A stretch of DNA of 64,000 bases, taken from the NCBI GenBank assembly GCA_024400495.1, contig JAKSMR010000002.1, forward strand, positions 1-64,000, written 5' to 3'. The stretch comes from Bacteroidales bacterium. Its GTDB lineage: Bacteria > Bacteroidota > Bacteroidia > Bacteroidales > P3. The notes beneath the pieces were generated by a model. It saw only the letters and a list, made by a program, of their open reading frames with translations. It was not told the origin of the DNA and did not search any database. Position 1 is the first letter of the stretch. Each line of letters starts with the position of its first letter. Of this stretch, positions 1 through 7,995 are shown one piece after another. Position numbers and translations under genes: made by a program.

Positions 1-54
1 GAATCGCTCAAAAATAAGCAGCAATCCATCTCAATCTAATTATTAGAGGTCACC
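1..54 (-). mobile_element. Partial copy of the 179-bp MITE-like repeat
   Basis: The first 54 bases are the reverse complement of the start of the element at 39457-39635, ending in the terminal GGTCACC at 48-54. The rest lies outside the window. The complete copies at 35065-35243, 35375-35553 and 39457-39635 carry 4-bp target duplications. Confidence 0.75.
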
Positions 55-127
55 AAAAGAGAAACAAACCTTCGCGTAACCTCAAAAAAAACAGTTCTTT
101 TAGTTTACCTTCAAACAAAAACACATC

Positions 128-976
128 ATGAACAACACTTTTGATATAAACCGCTTCGCCAAGGTGGTCGCCAAAGACATACGCTCTATCTGGCCTCTTG
201 CGGGCAACCTGATACTTGTCATCACCCTCCTGCCTATCATCCCCTGGGTACTTGACCTGGCCTTCGGCACAGAGCTCTTCGACGGAGGCTTCCCTGCCGC
301 CATCCGATGGGCCGCCATCCTCATGGCCGCCATGCTGGTGGGACTGATAGCGCCTTCGCGCCTCTACAACAACTGCAACCTCCCCAAGGAGGGCATCTAC
401 TTTGCCATGCTCCCCGCCTCGAAGCTGGAGAAATACTGCAGCATGGTGCTGGTGGGCTGCATCGTGAGCCCCATCGTGAGCATCCTGGGCGGCATAGCGG
501 TGGACACCTTCCTCCGCATCCTCCCCTTCGGCTGCTACCACGAGAGCCTCTTTGCCATCTTCGGCGACATCCGCGACGCCGTCGCCTCGATAACGCAGAC
601 CGGCGAGAAGAACGAACTCTATACCCTCTATCGCATAACCAGCCCCCTATTCTGGATACTCATCTACCTCTCCAACGCTGTAACCTTCCTCTTCACCTGC
701 ACCATCTTCAAACGCCACAAGTTCCTCTACACCATACTCTGGATGTGGCTGCTGAGCTTCGTCTTCAGCAACATCATGGGCATCGGCATGACCGTGCTCG
801 CCCTTCAAGGCGGATGGTTAGAGAACTTCTTCGATAGCATGATTGAGATGCTCGAAACCACCGACCCGATACGCCCTATCCGCCTCATGTTCAACGCCTA
901 CACCATCTACTGCGCTGCCTGGATCATGGCATTCGGCTGGTGGGCTTGGTACAGATTGAAGAACATGAAGTACTAG
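128..976 (+). CDS. Multi-pass membrane protein, possible ABC-2-type permease
   Basis: This 282-residue protein has about six hydrophobic segments, near residues 20-45, 58-75, 105-127, 173-195, 200-225 and 258-275, with a polar loop around 128-170. I see no catalytic motif. A YtrA-type GntR regulator lies 100 bp downstream on the same strand, and such regulators commonly sit with ABC transporter ATPase and permease genes. An ABC-2 or exporter permease role is therefore plausible, but the partner ATPase is not visible and may lie left of the window. The start ATG at 128 follows an A-rich leader. The assignment rests on topology and context only. Confidence 0.6.
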   Translation: MNNTFDINRFAKVVAKDIRSIWPLAGNLILVITLLPIIPWVLDLAFGTELFDGGFPAAIRWAAILMAAMLVGLIAPSRLYNNCNLPKEGIYFAMLPASKLEKYCSMVLVGCIVSPIVSILGGIAVDTFLRILPFGCYHESLFAIFGDIRDAVASITQTGEKNELYTLYRITSPLFWILIYLSNAVTFLFTCTIFKRHKFLYTILWMWLLSFVFSNIMGIGMTVLALQGGWLENFFDSMIEMLETTDPIRPIRLMFNAYTIYCAAWIMAFGWWAWYRLKNMKY

Positions 977-988
977 AGTCGAGGCATT

Positions 989-1026
989 CTCGTTGCCGGG
1001 CGGGAGGGCTCCCGCCCGGCAACGAG
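989..1026. repeat. Perfect 18-bp inverted repeat (hairpin)
   Basis: CTCGTTGCCGGGCGGGAG at 989-1006 is followed after 2 nt by its exact reverse complement at 1009-1026. It lies between the membrane protein stop and the GntR gene start. No T-run follows, so it is not a standard intrinsic terminator. It may stabilise or attenuate the transcript. Confidence 0.8.
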
Positions 1027-1078
1027 ACAGAAGCCGCCACAACGACATCAAGGAACTGACACCCAAAAACCTCACACC

Positions 1079-1420
1079 ATGGACTTCAAGAAACAGAAAC
1101 CAATATACCTACAGATTGCCGACACCCTCTGCGAACGCATCCTCCAGGGCGACTGGAAGGAGGACGAAAGGATGGCTTCGGTGCGTGATGTAGCTGCCGA
1201 AATGGGCGTGAACCCCAACACGGTGCTGCGCTCCTTCGACCACCTGCAGGACCGCAAGATCATCTTCAACCGTCGCGGCGTGGGCTACTTCGTGGCTACC
1301 GACGCCAAGGGGCTCATCACCCGGCTCCACCGCGAGGAGTTCCTCACCGAGGAGTGGCCCGCTGTGCTGCAGAAGATCAGGATGCTCGGCATCGACCCTG
1401 AAGAGCTTCTTTCCAAATAA
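1079..1420 (+). CDS. GntR-family transcriptional regulator, YtrA subfamily
   Basis: The 113-residue protein is a winged helix-turn-helix (about residues 8-75, with the typical SVRDVAAEMGVNPNTV helix pair) followed by a short helical tail. It lacks the large effector-binding domain of FadR, HutC or MocR types, and both size and layout match the YtrA subfamily. YtrA-type proteins usually repress neighbouring ABC transporter genes, so the upstream membrane protein is the likely target. A strong hairpin lies between the two genes. Confidence 0.88.
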   Translation: MDFKKQKPIYLQIADTLCERILQGDWKEDERMASVRDVAAEMGVNPNTVLRSFDHLQDRKIIFNRRGVGYFVATDAKGLITRLHREEFLTEEWPAVLQKIRMLGIDPEELLSK

Positions 1421-1539
1421 GGCGGAGCTTCGAGCGGCGACCTCCAACAATTCGATTTTTTTGAACCCCACACAGAGGCCTCCTGGACAAGGTGGCACCT
1501 GTGGATTCGACGACAAACAAATAAAGCCACACTACACCC

Positions 1540-1896
1540 ATGAAGAACAACCTCAAGATCTACTGCTGCCCTGTGTGCGGCTCCATAGCCATAGCCTCGG
1601 GCAACATGAAACCCTGCTGCTGCGGCGACGCGCTGATGGCGCTGCCCGAGAAGGCGGCAGCGACGACGCCCGCCATCAGCGAGATGGACGGCGAGATGCT
1701 GATAGAATACAACGTGCCGATGACCAAGTCCGACTACATCGCCGCCGTGGCGGTGGAGCGATACGACAGGGTGGTCCTCATACCCCTCTTCCCAGAGCAG
1801 GCGCCACAGGTGCGCATAGCAGACACCACTCGCGCCACCCTCTACACCGTCTTCCGCAGAAACGGGGAAGCATGGGCCGAGAAGCTGGCGCTGTAG
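1540..1896 (+). CDS. Small zinc-ribbon protein of unknown function
   Basis: This 118-residue protein begins with a cysteine-rich knuckle: Cys9, Cys10 and Cys13 in a CCPVCG motif, then Cys26-Cys28. That pattern is typical of a zinc ribbon. The C-terminal half contains hydrophobic beta-strand patterns ending in LIPLFPEQ. These weakly recall the C-terminal part of desulfoferrodoxin-like proteins, but no iron-binding histidine set is clear. It sits 119 bp after the GntR gene and could share its transcript. I do not recognise a specific family. Confidence 0.6.
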   Translation: MKNNLKIYCCPVCGSIAIASGNMKPCCCGDALMALPEKAAATTPAISEMDGEMLIEYNVPMTKSDYIAAVAVERYDRVVLIPLFPEQAPQVRIADTTRATLYTVFRRNGEAWAEKLAL

Positions 1897-2090
1897 CGCC
1901 GGCGCCGAGAGTCCCGACCGGGGCGACGGCATCAGCGCATCAGGACAGCCCTCTTCGCCAGAGAAGACACCGCCTGGCGGCGGCCCCCAACACTGCCCAC
2001 TCCTCCGCCGGAAGACAGCACCGGCGGACGAGCCATAGGCGACGTCGAGGCGACACTAAAAAATTCCATATCCCTTAAGAACCCAGTCAC

Positions 2091-2275
2091 GTGAAACGCA
2101 TCTATTACCTCATCCTCTCCTTACTCATGGGCGGAGCCATCACCTTCTCTGCCGGCGGCAACGGCCCCTCCACACAGAAGATGAGCCAGAGCGACAGCCA
2201 CCACCCTACCGCATCTACACGGACGACCTGAGGCCCTACGGCCGCAACATCAGGATCGGCCTCATCCCCGCTTAG
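2091..2275 (+). pseudogene. Small exported protein, apparently frameshifted
   Basis: A GTG at 2091 opens a frame encoding a signal-peptide-like start (VKRIYYLILSLLMGGAITF) that stops at 2229-2231 after 46 codons. A second frame overlapping its end encodes YRIYTDDLRPYGRNIRIGLI and stops at 2273-2275. Joined by one frameshift they would make a roughly 60-residue exported peptide. A strong hairpin terminator follows at 2386. Either a broken gene or a sequencing indel is possible. Confidence 0.35.
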
Positions 2276-2385
2276 GCAGGATGGAGACCGAGCACAAGGC
2301 CGAGCGCAAGGCCGAGAGAGCGGCATGGAGACAACGCCGCAATGGAACCATTCGATACCATTAATACAACTTTTTTCATGAGGCA

Positions 2386-2412
2386 GGGGGGCGCCGGCAG
2401 GCGCCCCCCTTA
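2386..2412 (+). terminator. Strong GC hairpin, likely terminator
   Basis: A perfect 10-bp stem (GGGGGGCGCC with GGCGCCCCCC) closes a GGCA tetraloop and is followed by TTA. It sits downstream of the small exported reading frame and upstream of the T9SS gene promoter. The U-tract is short. Confidence 0.6.
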
Positions 2413-2576
2413 TTTGGGGAAGAGTGGGCACAACGCTGACGGCTCTCCCGCTGGGAAGCCGCTTTGAAGAAAGAACCGCCGTCCATCCCATCCTATCGGC
2501 AAACTTACGACAAGCCATTGAGGGCCTATTCTCCTTGTTTTTTGCATTATTTTTTTTCTAGATAGAAAAATAATCG

Positions 2577-2584
2577 TATCTTTG
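2577..2584 (+). promoter_or_regulatory. Bacteroidetes -7 box for the T9SS surface protein
   Basis: TATCTTTG matches TAnnTTTG. A poorly matching TTTT lies 19 nt upstream. It implies transcription from about 2591 and a leader of about 180 nt before the ATG at 2772. Confidence 0.55.
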
Positions 2585-2771
2585 CAAAATATTCAGGTGG
2601 CATTTTTTGAGATTTGAGGGTGTCTCCGGGGCGGACTGCCAAACAGAGCGATGGGGTGCGGAGAACCGCATAACCGAGCGACAAACAGGGAGATGCAGAG
2701 ACGACACAAATCGAAGAAAGCGACCTGATGAATATCGACAAGGAGGCGTTGAATTCTTAATTCCGACAATC

Positions 2772-5009
2772 ATGAAGACACGACTATATACATTGCTGCT
2801 TGCCCTATCCTTCCTGCTGCCCGTTGCCGGACCGGTGGCTGCCCAGAGCTTCAACACGATGGGGACGGATTTCTGGTGCGTTCTCCCCATACGGCTACAC
2901 TCCAGCGAGGCCTGCCGTTTTTATTACAGCAGCCCCCAAAACGCCACCATCACCTTCAGCCACCCTTCGACCAACTGGACGACGACGAAAACTGTGGTGG
3001 CCAACGTCGTAGGCGAGTTTGCGTTTCCGTCGGCACAACTCAACAGACTGAGGATGACCTCGAGCGACGAGGTGACAAACACCGGCCTTCACATCACATC
3101 CGATGTTCCTATTTCGCTATATGTGGCTCACCTGGGGACCACCTCATGCGACATTTCCTATGTCCTCCCCACCCCTACCCTGGGTCAGGACTACCTGATA
3201 GAGCCCTACCCGGCGCTGAGCGAATCGGGATTGAACAGCAGGGCAAAGTCTACGTATTTCGTAATGCTGGGGACCGCAGACAACACCCACATAAGCTACA
3301 CCATCAAACCTACCGCAACAGCAGCACCCCAGACCTTCAACATCACCCTCGACGCCGGACAGAGCTACCAGCAGACTGCTGCCGTCCCGACGACTCAGGC
3401 TGGCATCCTTTACGACATCAGCGGCACACATGTGACTGCCGACAAACCGATAGCCATCTTCCAAGGCAGTTTCACCACCATCCCTCACACGCTCACCCAA
3501 GGCAACTGGCTGGACCAGATGCTGGACCAATGCATCCCGACCTGCTACTGGGGAACCCAATTCATCGTTGCAAAGCACGACTGCTACTATGCTTCGAGAG
3601 TGAGGGTGACAGCAAAAGAGGACAACTGCTCGGTGTACAAGAACGGCTCACTCCTGGCTACGCTGCAAAGCGGCGAGACCCACGAGTTTGCCCCTACGTC
3701 CACCTCGTCGCCTGACCTTATCACCACCACTACCCCGGCAGCATGCATGCTTTTTATGGGGAGCAGCAACAACAACGACCTCTACCAAGGACGCTATGGA
3801 GACCCCACCATCTGCTACATCGCGCCTACCGACCAGATGTGCACCCAGACGACTTATCTCAACCCCAACCTGTCGGGCTATCAGCACTCGCTTTTTGTCT
3901 TATGCGAGACAGCCCACACCTCAGAGATGACTCTGGATGGAGCCTCGCTTGTCATGGCCCCTGTGCCTAACGCACCCCAATACTCGTTCTACCACAGCAC
4001 CACCTCAGCGGGCCGACATACCTTGGCCAACCCCAACGGCTACCTGGCCTACACCTATGGCAAAGGATTCTCGGAAAGCTACAGCTACACCGTTGGAATG
4101 GCCCTGCAAGCCCCACCCGACACGCTCTTCGCCGAGATGAGAGTTGACGGGACTCCCGCCACCTTGCGTCCCTCTACCGAGATCTGCGAAGGAGACAGCC
4201 TCTCTTTCGCCCTCGTCAGCGACAAACACGCAAACACTATCCTTTGGAATACCGGAGACGGATTTACCACCACCGACAGCGCCTTCACCCATGTCTTCCC
4301 CACCGCAGGCAGCTACGAGACCTGGGTTGAGGCGACCTTCAACGTGAATGGCGCCGACACTGTCTTCAGCGACACCGTCAGCGTTATCGTCCACCCCACA
4401 TACCTGATCAGCCGAAGCGACACCATCACGGAGAACCGACTCCCCTGGACCTATGGCGGGACCACCTACACAGGACCGGTCGCCGACCAGCGGCTGGCGC
4501 TGACGACTGTCGACGGATGCGACAGCGTGGTGAGCTACTCCCTCTTCGTTCTGCCTAGCACCATCAAGGACACCTCGATATGCGACACGCTCTTCCCTTT
4601 CACCTGGTATGGACAGACCTTCATGGAGCCGGAGACCCGCACTGTAGTACACACCAACGTCAATGGCAAAGACAGCGTGGTGACCTATGTCGTCAGATCA
4701 CACTACTGCCTCCCTATCGAAGCAGAGAAATGCGGACACATCTTCCTCCCCAACGCCTTCACCCCTGAGGCGACGACAAACAACCTCTTCGGCCTCGATG
4801 CCCCCTGCCTCTCCTACCTGAAGATGTATATATATGACCGCAGAGGCGACCTGGTAGCCGAGTTTGAAGGCTTAGGAAAGAAATGGGACGGACGCCACAA
4901 CGGAGTGATGTGCAAGGAAGACTCTTATGTCTACCATATCGAATACAAGCTCATCACCCATCCCAACCTCATCTACCACCGCACGGGCAACGTGCTACTG
5001 CTGCGATAA
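2772..5009 (+). CDS. Secreted surface protein with IgGFc-binding-like N-terminus and T9SS type B sorting domain
   Basis: I place the start at 2772, where MKTRLYTLLLALSFLLPVAG gives a clean signal peptide ending near VAAQ. The frame is open upstream to 2607 but that part lacks protein-like character. The 745-residue product begins with a beta-rich region resembling IgGFc-binding-protein N-terminal domains (GTDFWCVLP motif just after the signal). A PKD-like or Ig-like region follows around residues 460-560. The last 90 residues look like the gliding-motility-type (CHU_C) type B sorting signal: FLPNAFTP, then YDRRGDLV, KWDGRHNG and YVYHIEY. It should be exported by Sec, then by the type IX system to the cell surface. 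The ligand is unknown. Confidence 0.82.
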   Translation: MKTRLYTLLLALSFLLPVAGPVAAQSFNTMGTDFWCVLPIRLHSSEACRFYYSSPQNATITFSHPSTNWTTTKTVVANVVGEFAFPSAQLNRLRMTSSDEVTNTGLHITSDVPISLYVAHLGTTSCDISYVLPTPTLGQDYLIEPYPALSESGLNSRAKSTYFVMLGTADNTHISYTIKPTATAAPQTFNITLDAGQSYQQTAAVPTTQAGILYDISGTHVTADKPIAIFQGSFTTIPHTLTQGNWLDQMLDQCIPTCYWGTQFIVAKHDCYYASRVRVTAKEDNCSVYKNGSLLATLQSGETHEFAPTSTSSPDLITTTTPAACMLFMGSSNNNDLYQGRYGDPTICYIAPTDQMCTQTTYLNPNLSGYQHSLFVLCETAHTSEMTLDGASLVMAPVPNAPQYSFYHSTTSAGRHTLANPNGYLAYTYGKGFSESYSYTVGMALQAPPDTLFAEMRVDGTPATLRPSTEICEGDSLSFALVSDKHANTILWNTGDGFTTTDSAFTHVFPTAGSYETWVEATFNVNGADTVFSDTVSVIVHPTYLISRSDTITENRLPWTYGGTTYTGPVADQRLALTTVDGCDSVVSYSLFVLPSTIKDTSICDTLFPFTWYGQTFMEPETRTVVHTNVNGKDSVVTYVVRSHYCLPIEAEKCGHIFLPNAFTPEATTNNLFGLDAPCLSYLKMYIYDRRGDLVAEFEGLGKKWDGRHNGVMCKEDSYVYHIEYKLITHPNLIYHRTGNVLLLR

Positions 5010-5054
5010 CCGCAGGCAGGGAGACACATCCACAACGGATACCGACACAAAAGA

Positions 5055-5096
5055 CCAGGGCCGCATCCTGAGAGATGCGGCCCTGGTTTGTTTTGC
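5055..5096 (+). terminator. Intrinsic terminator of the T9SS protein gene
   Basis: CCAGGGCCGCATC at 5055-5067 pairs with GATGCGGCCCTGG at 5074-5086 and is followed by TTTGTTTT. Confidence 0.85.
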
Positions 5097-5211
5097 TGAC
5101 CAACGGAGACTGCTACTGTTGTCGGTTTTTCCGAAGAACCTCAAAGAAATAGTTTCCTTTGAACCCGTCAGAGGTGGTCACCTACAATCTCCAGAAGTCA
5201 CACAGGGACGA

Positions 5212-6516
5212 TTAGTATTTCACTGCGTTGCTGAAGTCGTTGACCTCCTGCTCGTGAGGAGGGACAGCGGCACGAGGTTCGCCAAAGGTGACGCCGTCGG
5301 CAGTATCCTTCTTGTATTCGAGACCCTTCTCGGGGCGGTTGCAGTTGGACATGTTGTTCTGGATGGCGGCGATGTCGGCAGCGGTCATAGGGATGCCGTT
5401 GTCGGGGATGAAATGTTCGCGCCAATAGGGGAACGTGGTGGCCAGCTCGCCCGAGTAGTAGAAGTCGAACCCTACAGCGCCGAAGGTGTAGATCTTGCCA
5501 TCGATGTTGATGTGGGAGCCACCACACACGGCGTCGGCATGAGGATGGGACTGTGGGAAGCCGACATTGAAGAGGGTGCAGAGGATGTCGGGTCGGTTGG
5601 AGATGTCGTAGCCGGCACGTTTCCACTGCATCATGGTCTGATGGAGGATGCAGCCGGTGTAGATGTAGGAGTAGAGGTGGTTCTGATAGTCTACAAGGCG
5701 TTTGTAGCGCTCGGTGCTATGGTCGGCGGTCTCGAAGTCGAGGATATTCTCGTAGCGCTTGCCCATATAGAACTCGCTCTTGGTGTCCTTGAGATGCTCC
5801 TCGACGGCGGCGGCGGTGAAGTCCTTGATGCCGTTGACACCATAGGAGAACTGGCTCTGGACAGAGAGCACCTTCACAGGGCCGAGGTATTTCTTGAACA
5901 TCTCGCGCTTGGAGTTGAAGAGACGGATCTGCTCTCCAACGAGGCAGCTGACGATGAGACGGGGCTCGACGCCGGAGATGAAGCCGGCTTGGGTGATGAG
6001 GGCGCTGTCCTTGACGATGGCGTCCTTGAGAGCCTGCCATTCGACGGTGGCCATCCAAGGGATGATGTTGGTGGCCTGCTCCTGCTTCTGCTTTGCAAAG
6101 ACGGCGTTGACCTCTTTGAGGTATCTGTTGTATTCGCTATCGTTGCCAGCATAGATGGAGGCGGCGGCGATCATGCGGTCGACCAGCATGGGGTCGTCGC
6201 AATGGAGGGCAGCTTCGAGGATGAGACGTGCATTCTCGGGATAGAACTTGCCGAAGGCGGCGAGCTTGGCATACTGTGCCGTCCAGAGGGCGTTGGCCTG
6301 CTCGGGGGTGAGCTCGGTGTCTTTGAGCTCTTTCATCTCCGAGACGGACATAAGGTAGCGGTAGTTCTCGTCGACGGCACCTTTGTTCTTGGTGAATCCT
6401 AGCTGGTAGAAAGCCCAAGCGGCGATAATGCCGAAGCCGGCGAGGGCGAAGCAGTAGACAACGACGTTGAAGACTGTGCGCCAGGTGATGCGTTTCTTTT
6501 TACGATATTCGGCCAT
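5212..6516 (-). CDS. Single-pass membrane-anchored protein, possibly DUF1402-like
   Basis: The 434-residue protein has a basic N-terminus (KKKR), one membrane segment at about residues 17-38, then a long soluble, mostly helical domain expected outside the membrane. The central VGEQIRLFNSKREMFKKYLG and the SYGVNGIKDFTA stretch recall proteins annotated DUF1402 and lytic-transglycosylase-like folds, with Glu in VGEQIR as a candidate catalytic residue. That resemblance is from memory and weak. It follows the nhaD-like gene on the same strand, separated by a 12-bp inverted repeat. Confidence 0.55.
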   Translation of the reverse strand: MAEYRKKKRITWRTVFNVVVYCFALAGFGIIAAWAFYQLGFTKNKGAVDENYRYLMSVSEMKELKDTELTPEQANALWTAQYAKLAAFGKFYPENARLILEAALHCDDPMLVDRMIAAASIYAGNDSEYNRYLKEVNAVFAKQKQEQATNIIPWMATVEWQALKDAIVKDSALITQAGFISGVEPRLIVSCLVGEQIRLFNSKREMFKKYLGPVKVLSVQSQFSYGVNGIKDFTAAAVEEHLKDTKSEFYMGKRYENILDFETADHSTERYKRLVDYQNHLYSYIYTGCILHQTMMQWKRAGYDISNRPDILCTLFNVGFPQSHPHADAVCGGSHINIDGKIYTFGAVGFDFYYSGELATTFPYWREHFIPDNGIPMTAADIAAIQNNMSNCNRPEKGLEYKKDTADGVTFGEPRAAVPPHEQEVNDFSNAVKY

Positions 6517-6540
6517 CTCTTATTTTTTCGCTTTCAATAA

Positions 6541-6576
6541 GCAATCCATAAAAAACCGAGGTCCTTTATGGATTGC
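6541..6576. repeat. Perfect 12-bp inverted repeat between two genes
   Basis: GCAATCCATAAA at 6541-6552 and TTTATGGATTGC at 6565-6576 form a hairpin between the nhaD-like gene and the downstream minus-strand gene. The T-run lies on the plus-strand side (ATTATCTTTTTTTC), so termination of minus-strand transcription is uncertain. Confidence 0.65.
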
Positions 6577-6607
6577 ATTATCTTTTTTTCTTATTGGATG
6601 TCGAAGA

Positions 6608-7954
6608 TTAGAAAAGGAGGCTGCCTACCATGAACACAGCAGCACCGGCGATGTAGCCGACGAAAGCGAGCCAGGAGATTTTCTTCAGGTACCAGATGAA
6701 GTCGATCTTCTCCATACCCATTACTGCAACACCAGCGGCAGAGCCGATGATGAGGAGCGATCCACCGGTACCGGCGCAGTAAGCGAGGAAGGACCAGAAG
6801 GGATGGTCGGGAGCGAAGGTGGTCATGTCGTACATACCCATGGAAGCGGCAACGAGAGGAACGTTGTCGATGATGGAGGAGAGGACGCCGATGATGAGGT
6901 CAATGAAGTAGATGCCTACGGTAGCTTCGGCAACAGGAGCGCCAACTTCTACGTTGAAGGCATTACCAAGACCCTGGGCAAGCATACCGAGGATACCACA
7001 AGTCTGAAGACAAGCAACAGCCATGAGGATGCCGAGGAAGAAGAGGATGGAGGGAGTGTCGATGTGCTCGAGGGTGGAAGCAGCGGTGGGGAGCTTCTTC
7101 TCGCCCATGGAGTGACGACGGCTCATGATCTCGGTGGTAACCCAGAGAACGGCAACGCCGAAGAGCATGCCGAGGTAGGGAGGCAGGTGGGTGATGGTCT
7201 TGAAGATGGGGACAAATACGAGGCAAGCGATGCCGAGGAAGAAGATGCGCTTCTTGAAACGAGGCTCGATAACGAGACCATCTTCTGCAACCTGAGGACG
7301 CTCGATGTCACCTTTGAGAGTGCAGCTGAGGATGAGCACGGGAACGATCATGCAGATGAGGCTGGGGAGGAAGGTGGCAACCATGATGTTTACGGTGGTT
7401 ACCTGGCCACCGATCCAGAGCATGATGGTGGTAACGTCTCCGATGGGGCTCCAAGCACCACCGGCGTTAGCGGCGAGGATAACCATACCGGCGAAGAGCC
7501 AACGCTCTTTCTGGTCACCGATAAGCTTGCGGAGGAGGGCACACATTACGATGGCAGTGGTCATGTTGTCGAGAACTGCGCTGAAGAAGAAGGTGAGGAT
7601 GGAGAGGATCCAGAGGAGCTTCTTCTTGTTGTTGGTGGTAATGCGGTCGGTGATGATGCTGAAACCCTGATACTCGTCAACGAGAGTAACGATGGTCATA
7701 GCACCGAGGAGGAAGAAGACGATCTCGGCGGTGTCGCCCAGATGCTCGATCAGACCCTCCTTGAAACCTTCGCGGAAAGCTTCGATACCCATTCCGTCGC
7801 CGAAAGCGCCATAGGAAAGGGAGTAAACGGTCCACAGCACAACACCCAGAAGGAGAGCGGAGGCTGTCTTGTTGATTTTCAGCGGGTGCTCAAGTGCTAT
7901 GCACGCATAACCCACTACAAAGATTGCTACAAATGCAATAAGAATTGGTGACAT
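6608..7954 (-). CDS. nhaD: Sodium:proton antiporter, NhaD type
   Basis: The 448-residue polytopic membrane protein has about 11-13 hydrophobic segments. Family features include the N-terminal EHPLKINKTASALLLGVVLW, the middle VLDNMTTAIVMCALLRKLIG and the C-terminal IDNVPLVAASMGMY. The two DN(M/V) re-entrant-type motifs are characteristic of the ion transporter superfamily. It would exchange cytoplasmic sodium for protons across the inner membrane. It is read after yidC on the same strand with a 41-bp gap, so cotranscription is possible. Confidence 0.9.
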   Translation of the reverse strand: MSPILIAFVAIFVVGYACIALEHPLKINKTASALLLGVVLWTVYSLSYGAFGDGMGIEAFREGFKEGLIEHLGDTAEIVFFLLGAMTIVTLVDEYQGFSIITDRITTNNKKKLLWILSILTFFFSAVLDNMTTAIVMCALLRKLIGDQKERWLFAGMVILAANAGGAWSPIGDVTTIMLWIGGQVTTVNIMVATFLPSLICMIVPVLILSCTLKGDIERPQVAEDGLVIEPRFKKRIFFLGIACLVFVPIFKTITHLPPYLGMLFGVAVLWVTTEIMSRRHSMGEKKLPTAASTLEHIDTPSILFFLGILMAVACLQTCGILGMLAQGLGNAFNVEVGAPVAEATVGIYFIDLIIGVLSSIIDNVPLVAASMGMYDMTTFAPDHPFWSFLAYCAGTGGSLLIIGSAAGVAVMGMEKIDFIWYLKKISWLAFVGYIAGAAVFMVGSLLF

Positions 7955-7995
7955 TGTTTTATAATTTTAAATTTTGTATTAGTTTCTGCTTGGAA